NCBI GenBank assembly: GCA_025800105.1
Contig: JAOXSG010000131.1
Span: 1 to 64,000, forward strand
Length of the DNA stretch: 64,000 bases
Source: Cohaesibacter sp.
Lineage (GTDB): Bacteria > Pseudomonadota > Alphaproteobacteria > Rhizobiales > Cohaesibacteraceae
Direction: 5' to 3'
This document shows, piece by piece, positions 8,090-15,717 of the stretch (the first letter of the stretch is position 1; each line of letters begins with the position of its first letter). The notes under the pieces were generated by a model that did no database searches, had not been told where the DNA came from, and saw nothing but the letters and a program-made list of their open reading frames with translations. Made by a program: the position numbers and the translations under genes.

Positions 8090-9037
8090 CTAGATACCGT
8101 CCACATAATCATTTTCATAATTTGAGAGCATTTGTATTATTGTTCTACATACACTAGGTTCAATTTCTTCAAGAGACGCTTTAAAATCCTCATACTCACC
8201 ATCTTTTAGTATCGACTTTTTGCCAATTAAAGTGGCTAAGAATGCCTTTTGATGGCCATTAAGATTTGTGCCAAAATCGATAAGTATCTCCTCTGCGGTA
8301 TTCTTTAATCCAGTATCTCGTAAATAGTTATCAAGTTGTTCTGCAAGAAATTTCAAAAATTGACCTTCAATACGCATGTGAAGAGATTTTTCGTTATGCT
8401 GATCATTGTTTCGGTAGTATGTAAATCCGTTAATTCCAGAAAAATCCTCAGCCGATCTTTCTGGTTGGTAAGGATTATATATCACTACTTCTTCAAGCAA
8501 AAAGTGAACATGCAGTGGCATTCTAATAAACTGAATGTTTCCTTTGTATTTCTCATAAAAATATAGTTTTTTGTAATTTTCAATATTTCTATCTACATTT
8601 TTGAAATAAGGATGATTGGGATGAGGTAGAAAGTATTTATATTTTTTACCTCTGCTAACGTTGTCTGATACTGTTTTCGCCAAATCCGGATCAGTTAACT
8701 CATTTTCTAATGACGTTGTTATTACCCAGATATCTTCAGCATTTTCTTCAATTAACCCAAGTGTTTTTTGTTCAATAAATTGTTGTTTACGAATTAAAGT
8801 TTCTACAGTTAAATTTATTCTATCATGTAAATCTGCAAATTTATCATGCAAATCTCTTGGCTTCATAATAATAACATTATATAGGTATAGAAAAAAAGCG
8901 TATACCGCAGCGCAAATTAATATTATTGTTGTGATTTTCGATAAATCAATTTCTTTGAATATATAGTTATACGATATCCCAGCGACGATAACGAATATTG
9001 CGCCTAATATCGGAAATACGTGATCACCAGCTTTCAT
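8090..9037 (-). CDS. Membrane-anchored protein with an unrecognised cytosolic domain
   Basis: The protein has 315 residues from ATG 9037, preceded by GAAGG eight bases upstream; a TTG at 9052 is the alternative. Two N-terminal membrane helices (about residues 8-27 and 35-57) are followed by a short coiled coil. The cytosolic domain starts at about residue 95 and contains AEDIWVITTSLENE, then a segment NVSRGKKYKYFLPHP. That arrangement (a strand ending in T-T-x-L, then N-x-x-R-G-x-x-Y-x-Y-x-x-P) recalls a domain I have seen in signalling and phospholipase-D-like proteins, but I cannot name it with confidence. It follows the membrane protein gene at 9049-9726 by 11 bases, so the two form an operon. 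Confidence 0.5.
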   Translation of the reverse strand: MKAGDHVFPILGAIFVIVAGISYNYIFKEIDLSKITTIILICAAVYAFFLYLYNVIIMKPRDLHDKFADLHDRINLTVETLIRKQQFIEQKTLGLIEENAEDIWVITTSLENELTDPDLAKTVSDNVSRGKKYKYFLPHPNHPYFKNVDRNIENYKKLYFYEKYKGNIQFIRMPLHVHFLLEEVVIYNPYQPERSAEDFSGINGFTYYRNNDQHNEKSLHMRIEGQFLKFLAEQLDNYLRDTGLKNTAEEILIDFGTNLNGHQKAFLATLIGKKSILKDGEYEDFKASLEEIEPSVCRTIIQMLSNYENDYVDGI

Positions 9038-9048
9038 AGTATTTGCCT

Positions 9049-9726
9049 TCAACCAACTAGTTTTTGCTCATTTGCATCGCCAATTATATCCTCTAACTCT
9101 TCGTTAGAGGATATAATTGTTACTCCTTCGCCGTGATAGTATACTAAACTGGTCAAAGCTTGCCGTCTTAACTCATCATCTAGTCCAACGGATAGGCTGT
9201 CAAGATGATCGTAAATAATAGCTGAATATAATAAAAGAATAATCGGAATAGTCACTATTATCGCTAAACCTAAGGGTAGTGTATAATATGTTGATATTGT
9301 CAAAATTAGACATGAATTTATAAAAGCGGTTAACAGCCATTTTGTGAAATCTATAGCAACTGGAAAAAGTTCTTTTTTTGTACTTCCAATTGTAACAACA
9401 AACCACGCAATTCCAGAAATAATAGATACAATAGCAGACAAAGAAATAAAAATAATAAATTCATTAAATTTCATTTGATAAAATTGTATAATTGTCATTA
9501 ATATAACAATTACAGAAACTCTGACAACATATCTAATTTTAATAATATTTTGAAATACTATATTTGTTTCTTCAGAGTTTAGCTCTCTCATGAGTAAAGG
9601 GAGAGATAATAGTATAGAAAAATGATAGCTCGGGTCATAGAAACTTGCAGTACTTCGAGACCAGATTTGACTGCTGTAAATCTCACGGATGTTTCCAATT
9701 CTATTAGAGCTAGATGCTTCTTTCAT
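9049..9726 (-). CDS. Four-helix membrane protein of the GxAWF type
   Basis: The protein has 225 residues from ATG 9726; an in-frame TTG at 9822 would add 32 residues of poor quality. About four membrane helices are visible: residues about 68-84, 90-112, 130-148 and 153-172. The GIAWFVVTIGSTKKEL signature begins at residue 105 and aligns with GTAWFSVSLASLKEKF in the protein at 6287-7465. The match continues through the next helix (T..LL.AF versus T..LF.AF). The C-terminus (about 55 residues) is short, soluble and acidic. The two proteins appear to be distant paralogues that differ mainly in tail length. It is the first gene of a minus-strand operon with the 8090-9037 gene. Confidence 0.55.
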   Translation of the reverse strand: MKEASSSNRIGNIREIYSSQIWSRSTASFYDPSYHFSILLSLPLLMRELNSEETNIVFQNIIKIRYVVRVSVIVILMTIIQFYQMKFNEFIIFISLSAIVSIISGIAWFVVTIGSTKKELFPVAIDFTKWLLTAFINSCLILTISTYYTLPLGLAIIVTIPIILLLYSAIIYDHLDSLSVGLDDELRRQALTSLVYYHGEGVTIISSNEELEDIIGDANEQKLVG

Positions 9727-10094
9727 TGTTATAATCCACTTACAATATGGCCGATTTCGATAACTGGCGATGTAATATCTAAATATAATTTGAACTTGAT
9801 AGGTGTTTTTATCTTTACTCAACCAAAGGTTATATATCTAGGGGGGTGAGGTTATTTTCTTTGCCATCTTAAATTAAGGCATATCTTTTTCGAATATAGA
9901 AATTGGTTTAGTAGTTTTTATGGAATGCCAGAGGCTTTGCCTCTTTCTCCCCACAAGGAAAATAGCCACTGACCGTGGCTCAGTATCTTGCACCCGCACC
10001 ACTCAGCGGCGATTTTCCTTGCCCCCTCCCAACTCCATCCTCGCCGGAAGCACGGTTGCATGTGCAACCCGTTTCCAAGGAAGGAACAAAGGAG

Positions 10095-10601
10095 ATGACT
10101 ACGTTTTTCGCTCAACCCTATGACATTTCAGCAACTGGCTTTTACTTCGAAGATAGCGAAGCCTATGAAGTCAAGATTGGCCCTATCCGTAACGATCACG
10201 GCGATCCCGTTGAGGAGTTTGAAATCCAGACCATTGATGGCGATTTGATAGATATTGAATGTTGCAATGCCATCGGGATCAATCAGGTCAATATCATAGA
10301 TGTCATGTCAAAACTGGAAGAATGGGATCACTATCAGAAAATCAATGTCATCATAGCGGTGGGCGAATGCGGCTATTCATTTGATATTGCAACGGACGAT
10401 CCTAATGATTTTGACATCGACATCTATGATGTTTCCAGCCTTCGGGAGCTTGCAGAACAGTTCGTTGACGAAGGTCTGTTTGGTGATATCCCGGAGCGGC
10501 TGCAATATTATCTTGATTATGATGCCATAGCGCGGGATTTGGGCATGGAATATGTCGAAACCGCCATCGCGGGCCGGAACATGGTTTACAGATGCGGATA
10601 G
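10095..10601 (+). CDS. ardA: Antirestriction protein ArdA
   Basis: The protein has 168 residues from ATG 10095, with AAAGGAG just upstream. It is strongly acidic and follows the ArdA pattern: an N-terminal ISATGFYFED segment, a middle with GECGYSFDIA, and a C-terminal DYDAIARDLGMEY. ArdA folds as a DNA mimic and blocks type I restriction enzymes, protecting incoming mobile DNA. It is a standard leading-region gene of conjugative and mobilizable plasmids, which fits the resolvase and mobilization genes that follow. The region before it (9823-10094) is non-coding and holds the likely promoter. Confidence 0.9.
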   Translation: MTTFFAQPYDISATGFYFEDSEAYEVKIGPIRNDHGDPVEEFEIQTIDGDLIDIECCNAIGINQVNIIDVMSKLEEWDHYQKINVIIAVGECGYSFDIATDDPNDFDIDIYDVSSLRELAEQFVDEGLFGDIPERLQYYLDYDAIARDLGMEYVETAIAGRNMVYRCG

Positions 10602-10633
10602 AAAGTTCGGGCGCAACAGTAATGTTGCGCCTT

Positions 10634-10936
10634 TTATCTGGCAGGATCAGCCTCAAATTCAATCTTGATAGTATGGCCGAGCGCACGGGCATAATCCTCA
10701 ATTGTATTGAGGCGAGGAGAAATATCTGAGTTCACGCTTTCAAGGCGGGAGATATTGCTTTTCTTTGTGCCGAGGCGTTCGGCCATCTGTTCTTGCGTCA
10801 GTCCGGCCTTTTTACGCATGGCAATCATCTGGCGCTTGATCTCAAAGATTGAAGACAGCGCTTCATATTCTTCACGCACCTCAGCATTTTGCAGGGCTTT
10901 CTTGCGGAAATTCTCTAATGTCGGGCGCTTAACCAT
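10634..10936 (-). CDS. HigA-type antitoxin, XRE helix-turn-helix
   Basis: This 100-residue protein has a C-terminal XRE helix-turn-helix: MRKKAGLTQEQMAERLGTKKSNISRLES, residues about 40-68. Its start overlaps the toxin gene by 8 bases, the normal arrangement of a HigBA pair with the toxin first. The expected role is to bind and neutralise the toxin and, through the helix-turn-helix, repress the shared promoter. The palindrome at 11268-11285, directly upstream of the toxin start, is the probable operator. Such pairs stabilise plasmids and integrated elements. Confidence 0.88.
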   Translation of the reverse strand: MVKRPTLENFRKKALQNAEVREEYEALSSIFEIKRQMIAMRKKAGLTQEQMAERLGTKKSNISRLESVNSDISPRLNTIEDYARALGHTIKIEFEADPAR

Positions 10937-11258
10937 CGTCTTGAACCTCTTTCATGCGTTTACGGGCCGTTTCCATTTGGCGACTAGGGATTTTGTTTCC
11001 CTTCTTGATCACAGTGATCAAGATGACTATTTCCTGCCCTTTGACGGTGCAGAAAACAGAGCGGGAAATCCCTTCCTTGCCTTTGGCGCGTATCTCAAAC
11101 ATGCCTTTTCCCAAAGGTGCTGTATGAGGCCGCCCCAGATCAGGCCCGAATTCTTCGATAAGCTCGGTGATCCGCAGGAAGTTGGCCAATATGCCAGATG
11201 GCAAACTCAGCGTTTCCTGCTCAACTTTCTCATTGTAAAAGGTGATCGACCAAGTCAT
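10929..11258 (-). CDS. HigB/RelE-type toxin (phage Gp49-like family)
   Basis: This 109-residue basic protein belongs to the RelE/HigB superfamily of ribosome-dependent mRNA interferases. Visible features are the helix LANFLRITELIEEFGPDL, the strand pair around GKGMFEIRAKGKEGISRSVFC, and the C-terminal ITVIKKGNKIPSRQMETARKRM, which resembles Gp49-like toxins. It precedes its antitoxin in the transcription order, as in higBA. The only signal upstream is the short palindrome that probably serves as autoregulatory operator. Confidence 0.85.
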   Translation of the reverse strand: MTWSITFYNEKVEQETLSLPSGILANFLRITELIEEFGPDLGRPHTAPLGKGMFEIRAKGKEGISRSVFCTVKGQEIVILITVIKKGNKIPSRQMETARKRMKEVQDDG

Positions 11259-11267
11259 ATCTATATT

Positions 11268-11285
11268 GTTATCATAAATGATAAC
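11268..11285. promoter_or_regulatory. Palindromic operator of the toxin-antitoxin pair
   Basis: GTTATCAT and ATGATAAC form perfect 8-bp arms around AA, ten bases upstream of the toxin start codon. The position and symmetry fit binding by the helix-turn-helix antitoxin dimer. Confidence 0.6.
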
Positions 11286-11338
11286 TCATCTTCCATATAA
11301 TTGCAAAACTTTGAGGTTCAAGAGAATCTTATCTGAGT

Positions 11339-11893
11339 CTAGCCCGACTTCAGAGCACGGTTCAATGTTGTCGGAGAAACATCCCATTTTTGAGCAATAG
11401 TGCTGATGGATTGTTTCTTGGCCCTGACCAATGTCTTCGCCCGCGCAATCTGGTTGTCACTCAGCTTACGAGGCCGCCCGATATGTTTGCCGCGCTTCTT
11501 CGCGGCTGCCATTCCGGCCTTGGTGCGCTCGGAGATTTGCTCCCTCTCAAACTCAGCGAATACTGCTAGCTGACCATAGAGCATGCGACCAATAGCTGTG
11601 GTGGTGTCTATGCCTTGGGTGATGGCGATAAAATCAATCCCTCGTTGGCGCAGATCATCGAGCAGTTGCAACAAATGGATGGTGGAGCGCCCTAAGCGGT
11701 CCAGTTTCCAGACCACCAGCGTATCACCGTGCTTGAGGCTGGCGAGAAGCTCGCTCAGGCCCTTGCGCTCTGTGATGGAGCCTGACACTCCATGGTCGCC
11801 ATAGATGGCCTCACAGCCCGCCGCTTTGAGCGCATCAATCTGAAGGTCCTCTGTCTGGTCACTGTCTGATACACGCACATAGCCGATCTTCAT
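11339..11893 (-). CDS. Serine resolvase/invertase (Tn3 resolvase family)
   Basis: The protein has 184 residues. The catalytic domain starts with MKIGYVRVSDSDQTEDLQ, where the serine of VRVSD is the nucleophile. It continues with the usual GVSGSITERKGL, WKLDRLGRS and EFEREQISERTKAG segments. The C-terminal helix-turn-helix covers about residues 145-182 (GRPRKLSDNQ to SPTTLNRALKSG). Length and layout match small resolvases that resolve plasmid multimers or cointegrates. The paired inverted repeat just upstream (11991-12124) is a good candidate for its recombination or operator site. Confidence 0.92.
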   Translation of the reverse strand: MKIGYVRVSDSDQTEDLQIDALKAAGCEAIYGDHGVSGSITERKGLSELLASLKHGDTLVVWKLDRLGRSTIHLLQLLDDLRQRGIDFIAITQGIDTTTAIGRMLYGQLAVFAEFEREQISERTKAGMAAAKKRGKHIGRPRKLSDNQIARAKTLVRAKKQSISTIAQKWDVSPTTLNRALKSG

Positions 11894-11990
11894 GTGGATA
11901 CTCTGATTGGCTGCAAGCAGTGTTGCAACTGCTTTTCTTGATTGTTGGTCAACAGGTTAGCCAATTGATGGGTTGGTCTGAACACCGCAT

Positions 11991-12124
11991 CAAAAGGGAA
12001 CCCTTTTGCATGGCGCAGTATCCTTGCGTTTGAGGGGAGGAAAGCCTTATTGAATCGCCCGATTATGGTAAAATCAAGCAAAAATGCCTATGTATGATAG
12101 AATGAGCAAAAGGGTTCCCTTTCG
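11991..12124. repeat. Paired inverted repeat upstream of the resolvase, possible res site
   Basis: An 18-base sequence at 11991-12008 and its inverted copy at 12107-12124 match at 17 of 18 positions. The cores are CAAAAGGGAACCCTTTTG and CAAAAGGGTTCCCTTTCG. Each copy is itself almost palindromic. The 98-base spacing and the location upstream of the resolvase start fit a res-like site with repeated resolvase-binding subsites, or two operators. Confidence 0.5.
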
Positions 12125-12178
12125 ATTGATCAGGCCGAGCTTGCGCCCATTGGATGGCGCAAACGATATTTTCCCAAC

Positions 12179-12997
12179 TTGTTTGTTTTAGCTTCCGGCT
12201 TCTTTGGTTCTGCTTTTCTATGTTTTCTGCAATTGCCGATTATGACTATTGGCAATCCCTATCTGGGACTGCAAGTCACTGGAGCTTATTACACCACGCC
12301 CCTTGGCTATGCTGTTTTGGCAATAGCAGTGCTTTGCGTCACGCTTCATCTCAATCGCTTTTCTCGGGTTTTTATGAAGGGAGCCAAGAGAGCCTTTCTT
12401 GCAAGCATCGTCATTGCGTCCGGTATGGTCATCTTAAGCATGCACGAGAACTTTCCCAAGACACTAAAGGCCGCAGATATACCTCTTCGGGATTTGAAGG
12501 AACCGGACCATCTTGAATATGGCGTAAGGTTGGTCAGATATCCCGGATTTGAGGAGAAGCAACGCGAGTTCAACCAGTTTTCCAAATCGCGGCAGATTAT
12601 TGAACATGCCAGAACCTTCCCTAGAGTGGAGCCAGCGAGCGGAGTGATTGTCATGCCCGCCCTGATCATCTGCTTTCTGGTGATCCTGTTTGCAAAACCA
12701 GATAAAAACCTGATCATAAACAGTGATGCTCAAACAACAGTTCGCGGGTATTTAAAAGGGCCTTCAAAGAGCTATCAGATTTGGGGATACAGCTTTGTTC
12801 TGATGACTTTCTATGTCATCGCTTTCTTATCGCTCTTTCCCGCTATCTTCATAGGGCTGGTTGGAATTTTGGAGCTTTTGGTTGATGGAGAAACGGGCAA
12901 TGAAAAAGTCTTCTATTTTGGTTTGGTCGCGCTGATTGTCTTTGTCGTTAGTGCGGCAATCATAAGCTTTGCAGCAGCACGTCTACATAAGCTCTGA
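12179..12997 (+). CDS. Hypothetical polytopic membrane protein
   Basis: The reading frame is open from 12101 but has no ATG before the first membrane helix. TTG 12179 is the first usual start, giving 272 residues. About six hydrophobic segments are visible, including LFVLASGFFGSAFLCFLQL, the pair around residues 42-80, VIVMPALIICFLVILF near 155-170, and two near the C-terminus (IAFLSLFPAIFIGLVGIL and VALIVFVVSAAIISFAA). A soluble loop of about 70 residues lies between helices 3 and 4. No family was recognised. An ATG in another frame at 12102 could supply a start only with a frameshift. A strong intrinsic terminator follows the stop. Confidence 0.5.
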   Translation: MFVLASGFFGSAFLCFLQLPIMTIGNPYLGLQVTGAYYTTPLGYAVLAIAVLCVTLHLNRFSRVFMKGAKRAFLASIVIASGMVILSMHENFPKTLKAADIPLRDLKEPDHLEYGVRLVRYPGFEEKQREFNQFSKSRQIIEHARTFPRVEPASGVIVMPALIICFLVILFAKPDKNLIINSDAQTTVRGYLKGPSKSYQIWGYSFVLMTFYVIAFLSLFPAIFIGLVGILELLVDGETGNEKVFYFGLVALIVFVVSAAIISFAAARLHKL

Positions 12998-13032
12998 CAT
13001 CCAAAAGAATGAAAAACGGATGTCAATGGATG

Positions 13033-13066
13033 CTGGCCGCGACCGAGCGCGGCCAGTGTTTTTTTG
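13033..13066 (+). terminator. Intrinsic terminator after the membrane protein
   Basis: CTGGCCGCG (13033-13041) and CGCGGCCAG (13048-13056) pair perfectly across a six-base loop, followed by TG and seven T residues. It also lies just past the end of the opposite-strand gene at 13069. Confidence 0.85.
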
Positions 13067-13068
13067 TC

Positions 13069-13551
13069 TCAGCGCCCTGTATCTTTTTCCTGTTGTTCCC
13101 GTTGAGCCTGATGGTGACCACCATCCTGAAACAGCTCAGTTGCCCTTTGCATGGCCTTGATTGCCGCTTTGCCTTTCAGGCGTTTCTGCGGTTGGTCATT
13201 GCCCGGCATAAACAGATTTGAGCGTGGCTTTTGCGGGTTCTGGAACCGATCTACCATTTGCTCAATCTGCCTATCTTGCTCATAGGCTCTGACATGCCGG
13301 GTGCCATTGCGCACGGCATCTTTGAAGTCGCTCGGTTCACTGGTCTTCCATTGATTGCCCTTGAAGGACCGGGTCAACAGAACGGCATTGTCCGGCGCAT
13401 GGGCTGGTCTACTCCAGTCATGGGGTATGATGGCCGCAGGGCGCTGCCCGTCCTGTGCAGAGGCCATCAGAGAGCCTTGAGGCATCTGCCCACGTTCAAA
13501 ACGCCAGTTCACCCCACCAACGCGGAATTCTTCGCCGTCATTGAGTCTCAT
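13069..13551 (-). CDS. Hypothetical protein downstream of the coupling protein
   Basis: This hydrophilic, basic 160-residue protein contains no recognised domain. It is rich in Gln, Arg and Lys, with a C-terminal run of charged residues (HHQAQREQQEKDTGR), and is predicted to be largely disordered. It overlaps the end of the VirD4-like gene by 4 bases, so it is cotranslated with the mobilization operon. A role in DNA processing or transfer is inferred from that position. Confidence 0.55.
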   Translation of the reverse strand: MRLNDGEEFRVGGVNWRFERGQMPQGSLMASAQDGQRPAAIIPHDWSRPAHAPDNAVLLTRSFKGNQWKTSEPSDFKDAVRNGTRHVRAYEQDRQIEQMVDRFQNPQKPRSNLFMPGNDQPQKRLKGKAAIKAMQRATELFQDGGHHQAQREQQEKDTGR

Positions 13552-15695
13552 GAATTTTCTCCTTCGCGCAGGAATGCAAACAACATCAGGATGATGAAGA
13601 GAGTGCCGATTGTTCCGCTCACCCAGACATATCCATCATTGATAAAATGAACCCATTTATGGGGTTGGGTGACCGGGAAGGACATTGCACCGTTGAGAGC
13701 CTTTTCAATGGTGAAGCTCTTGGCAACAGCCAGACGCTTGGCTGCATAGCCGATGAAGCCAAGGCCAATGGCACCGGGAACGATCAGCATAAATGCGGTT
13801 AGCAGGAAGAGCTTTATCCGTTTCTGGAAGCGTTTTCGCCGTTGCAATTCCAATTGTGCCAACTGAGCCTTTTTGCGCTTTGCCTCTTCCTCTTGAAAGG
13901 CTTTGCGCATTTGCAATTGATCTTCCAGAAACTTCTTGTTGATGCGATTGCTCTCTTCATCGACAAGGCGGAATCTGAGATCAACACGCTGGCGCAAAGT
14001 TGGCGGATAAGGGTGATCCGGGTGAGGATCAAACCGCCCAGCAAACTCCGCATGCCGGAAGTAAGGACGACGCGGCAGGATATAGGGCATATCGCCTGCA
14101 ATGAGCACCAGAATATGCCCCGGATTGTCAGGCCCACGATAAGTGAACAGCCGTCCAACTTCTTCAGGTGCTATCAGACGACGCTTTTGAATGCTCTCAT
14201 TCGTACCCTTGGACTCCGTTTTTCCTTGCGTCTTCGTCACCGTGAAGCTCTCTGAATGGCTGGCATTGCTTTGTGTAGAGAAGCTGTGATTGCCACCACC
14301 GGGCCCGCTGCCAAAGCTCATGCTCCTGCCTGATGAGGTGGAATAGCCAATTGTATCCGCTAGCGCTTTACTGGTGTTTCTGGCAGTGCTGAGCGTGTTA
14401 CTAATCCGCACAACCTCAGTGTCTCCAATCAGCTTGGAGGCATAGTCACGGGTCATGTGATCCTCAATCGACAGAAACACCTTGGTCGAACAATTGCCAA
14501 TGAAGGTCTCGTAATTGTCCTTGTAGAGGGTTTTGAGTTGGGCCAAGGTTTGTACAGCAAACACAAACTTCACCCCAAACCCGGCCAATTGCGCCACACC
14601 ATTTTCAATGGCGGGCATACGCTTGAGCGATGGAAACTCATCCAGCATCATCATGACAGGCGAACCTGAGCGTGGCTGATAGCTTTGAGATTCAAAGGTC
14701 AGTGTCCACATGGTGACCATGAGGCGCAGCCAGCGATAATGCTCTTCCATCGCCCAATTCGGCAGGCAGAGATAGAGGCTGACCCCATTGGGGTTGTCTT
14801 TTAGATCTTTCAAAGAAAAGTCAGATTTGCCGGGGCAACGCTGCATGCCGGGGCTTTGAATGAACTCCAGATTGCGATTGAGGGTCTCAATCACGCCCAG
14901 GAACTGCTTGGGCGCTTCTTTCGCCATATCGGCATATTGCGCCCCGGCAGCAGAAATCATGCCGCCAAACTCCTTGCAGGCTTCCATGCTCTTGAACAGC
15001 AGGAAGTGGGCAGAGGGTATCCCCTCAGCCTCGATTGCTTTGAGAAACTCCCGCTTCTCCTGATCGCCCATCGCCAGCAGCCGATAGACGGTGACGAGGT
15101 TTCGTTCATGATCCTCAAATGCGTCAGAGATCAACACATAGAGAATGACCATCTTGAGCAAGGCCCGCGCTGCATTCATCCAATAGGGATCGCCATGGCT
15201 GGCATCCGGCACCAGAGCTGCTGCCAAAGCCGATATCTGATCAAGGGCTTTGTCTGAGTGAACATCAATATCATCTAGCGGACTGTAACAGGCACGCAGA
15301 TCATCAAAATTGTCATCGACACGGCCCGCAACTTCCTGCGGATCAAGCAGACAGACCTTTTGCTTTTTGCCAACGCAATAAACCGAGCCATTGGCCCGTG
15401 CCCGTCCTGTCACATTCATAGCTTCCCCTTTGGGGGCAATCACTACGACAGAGCCGAGCCAGAGCAGCAGATTATTGATCAGGGTGGAAATGCCTTTGCC
15501 GCTGCGTGTACCGCCTATGCAGATCACATGACCATCATCGAGTTTGCCGAGAATGTTGTTCTTGTTCTCATCCTGACTGGAGAGATAGAACACACCGGGT
15601 TTGTATTTGCCAATCCATAAAGCATCAGGGTCAGCCCATTCAGAGCTACCCAAAGGCAGCTCCTGTCTTGGATTCAAGACAAGATCAGACGTCAT
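13548..15695 (-). CDS. VirD4/TraG-type coupling protein with C-terminal membrane helices
   Basis: The protein has 715 residues from ATG 15695, with AGGAGGT upstream. The Walker A motif is CIGGTRSGKG (about residues 59-68) and Walker B is MMMLDEFPS (about 345-353). The family block with the tyrosine/arginine-rich conserved segment (YETFIGNCSTKVFLS) is present. Coupling proteins are hexameric ATPases that hand the relaxase-DNA complex to a type IV secretion channel. Unusually, no membrane helix precedes Walker A. Instead two lie near the C-terminus (about 629-650 and 690-709), after a charged coiled coil. A serine/glycine-rich region is near residue 455-480. The gene heads the segment downstream of the relaxase. 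No secretion-channel genes are visible. Confidence 0.85.
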   Translation of the reverse strand: MTSDLVLNPRQELPLGSSEWADPDALWIGKYKPGVFYLSSQDENKNNILGKLDDGHVICIGGTRSGKGISTLINNLLLWLGSVVVIAPKGEAMNVTGRARANGSVYCVGKKQKVCLLDPQEVAGRVDDNFDDLRACYSPLDDIDVHSDKALDQISALAAALVPDASHGDPYWMNAARALLKMVILYVLISDAFEDHERNLVTVYRLLAMGDQEKREFLKAIEAEGIPSAHFLLFKSMEACKEFGGMISAAGAQYADMAKEAPKQFLGVIETLNRNLEFIQSPGMQRCPGKSDFSLKDLKDNPNGVSLYLCLPNWAMEEHYRWLRLMVTMWTLTFESQSYQPRSGSPVMMMLDEFPSLKRMPAIENGVAQLAGFGVKFVFAVQTLAQLKTLYKDNYETFIGNCSTKVFLSIEDHMTRDYASKLIGDTEVVRISNTLSTARNTSKALADTIGYSTSSGRSMSFGSGPGGGNHSFSTQSNASHSESFTVTKTQGKTESKGTNESIQKRRLIAPEEVGRLFTYRGPDNPGHILVLIAGDMPYILPRRPYFRHAEFAGRFDPHPDHPYPPTLRQRVDLRFRLVDEESNRINKKFLEDQLQMRKAFQEEEAKRKKAQLAQLELQRRKRFQKRIKLFLLTAFMLIVPGAIGLGFIGYAAKRLAVAKSFTIEKALNGAMSFPVTQPHKWVHFINDGYVWVSGTIGTLFIILMLFAFLREGENS

Positions 15696-15717
15696 CACGA
15701 CCTCCTATGAATAGAAT

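Noticed and set aside
9993..10001. Third CCCGCACCA copy as an internal attachment site
   Set aside because: Only nine bases match, it lies in the ardA leader region, and the sequence around it shows no further tRNA similarity. It may mark an older junction but cannot be supported.
11890..12081. 63-residue frame on the minus strand upstream of the resolvase
   Set aside because: No ribosome site and no recognisable protein features, and it covers the inverted repeat that fits a resolvase site better.
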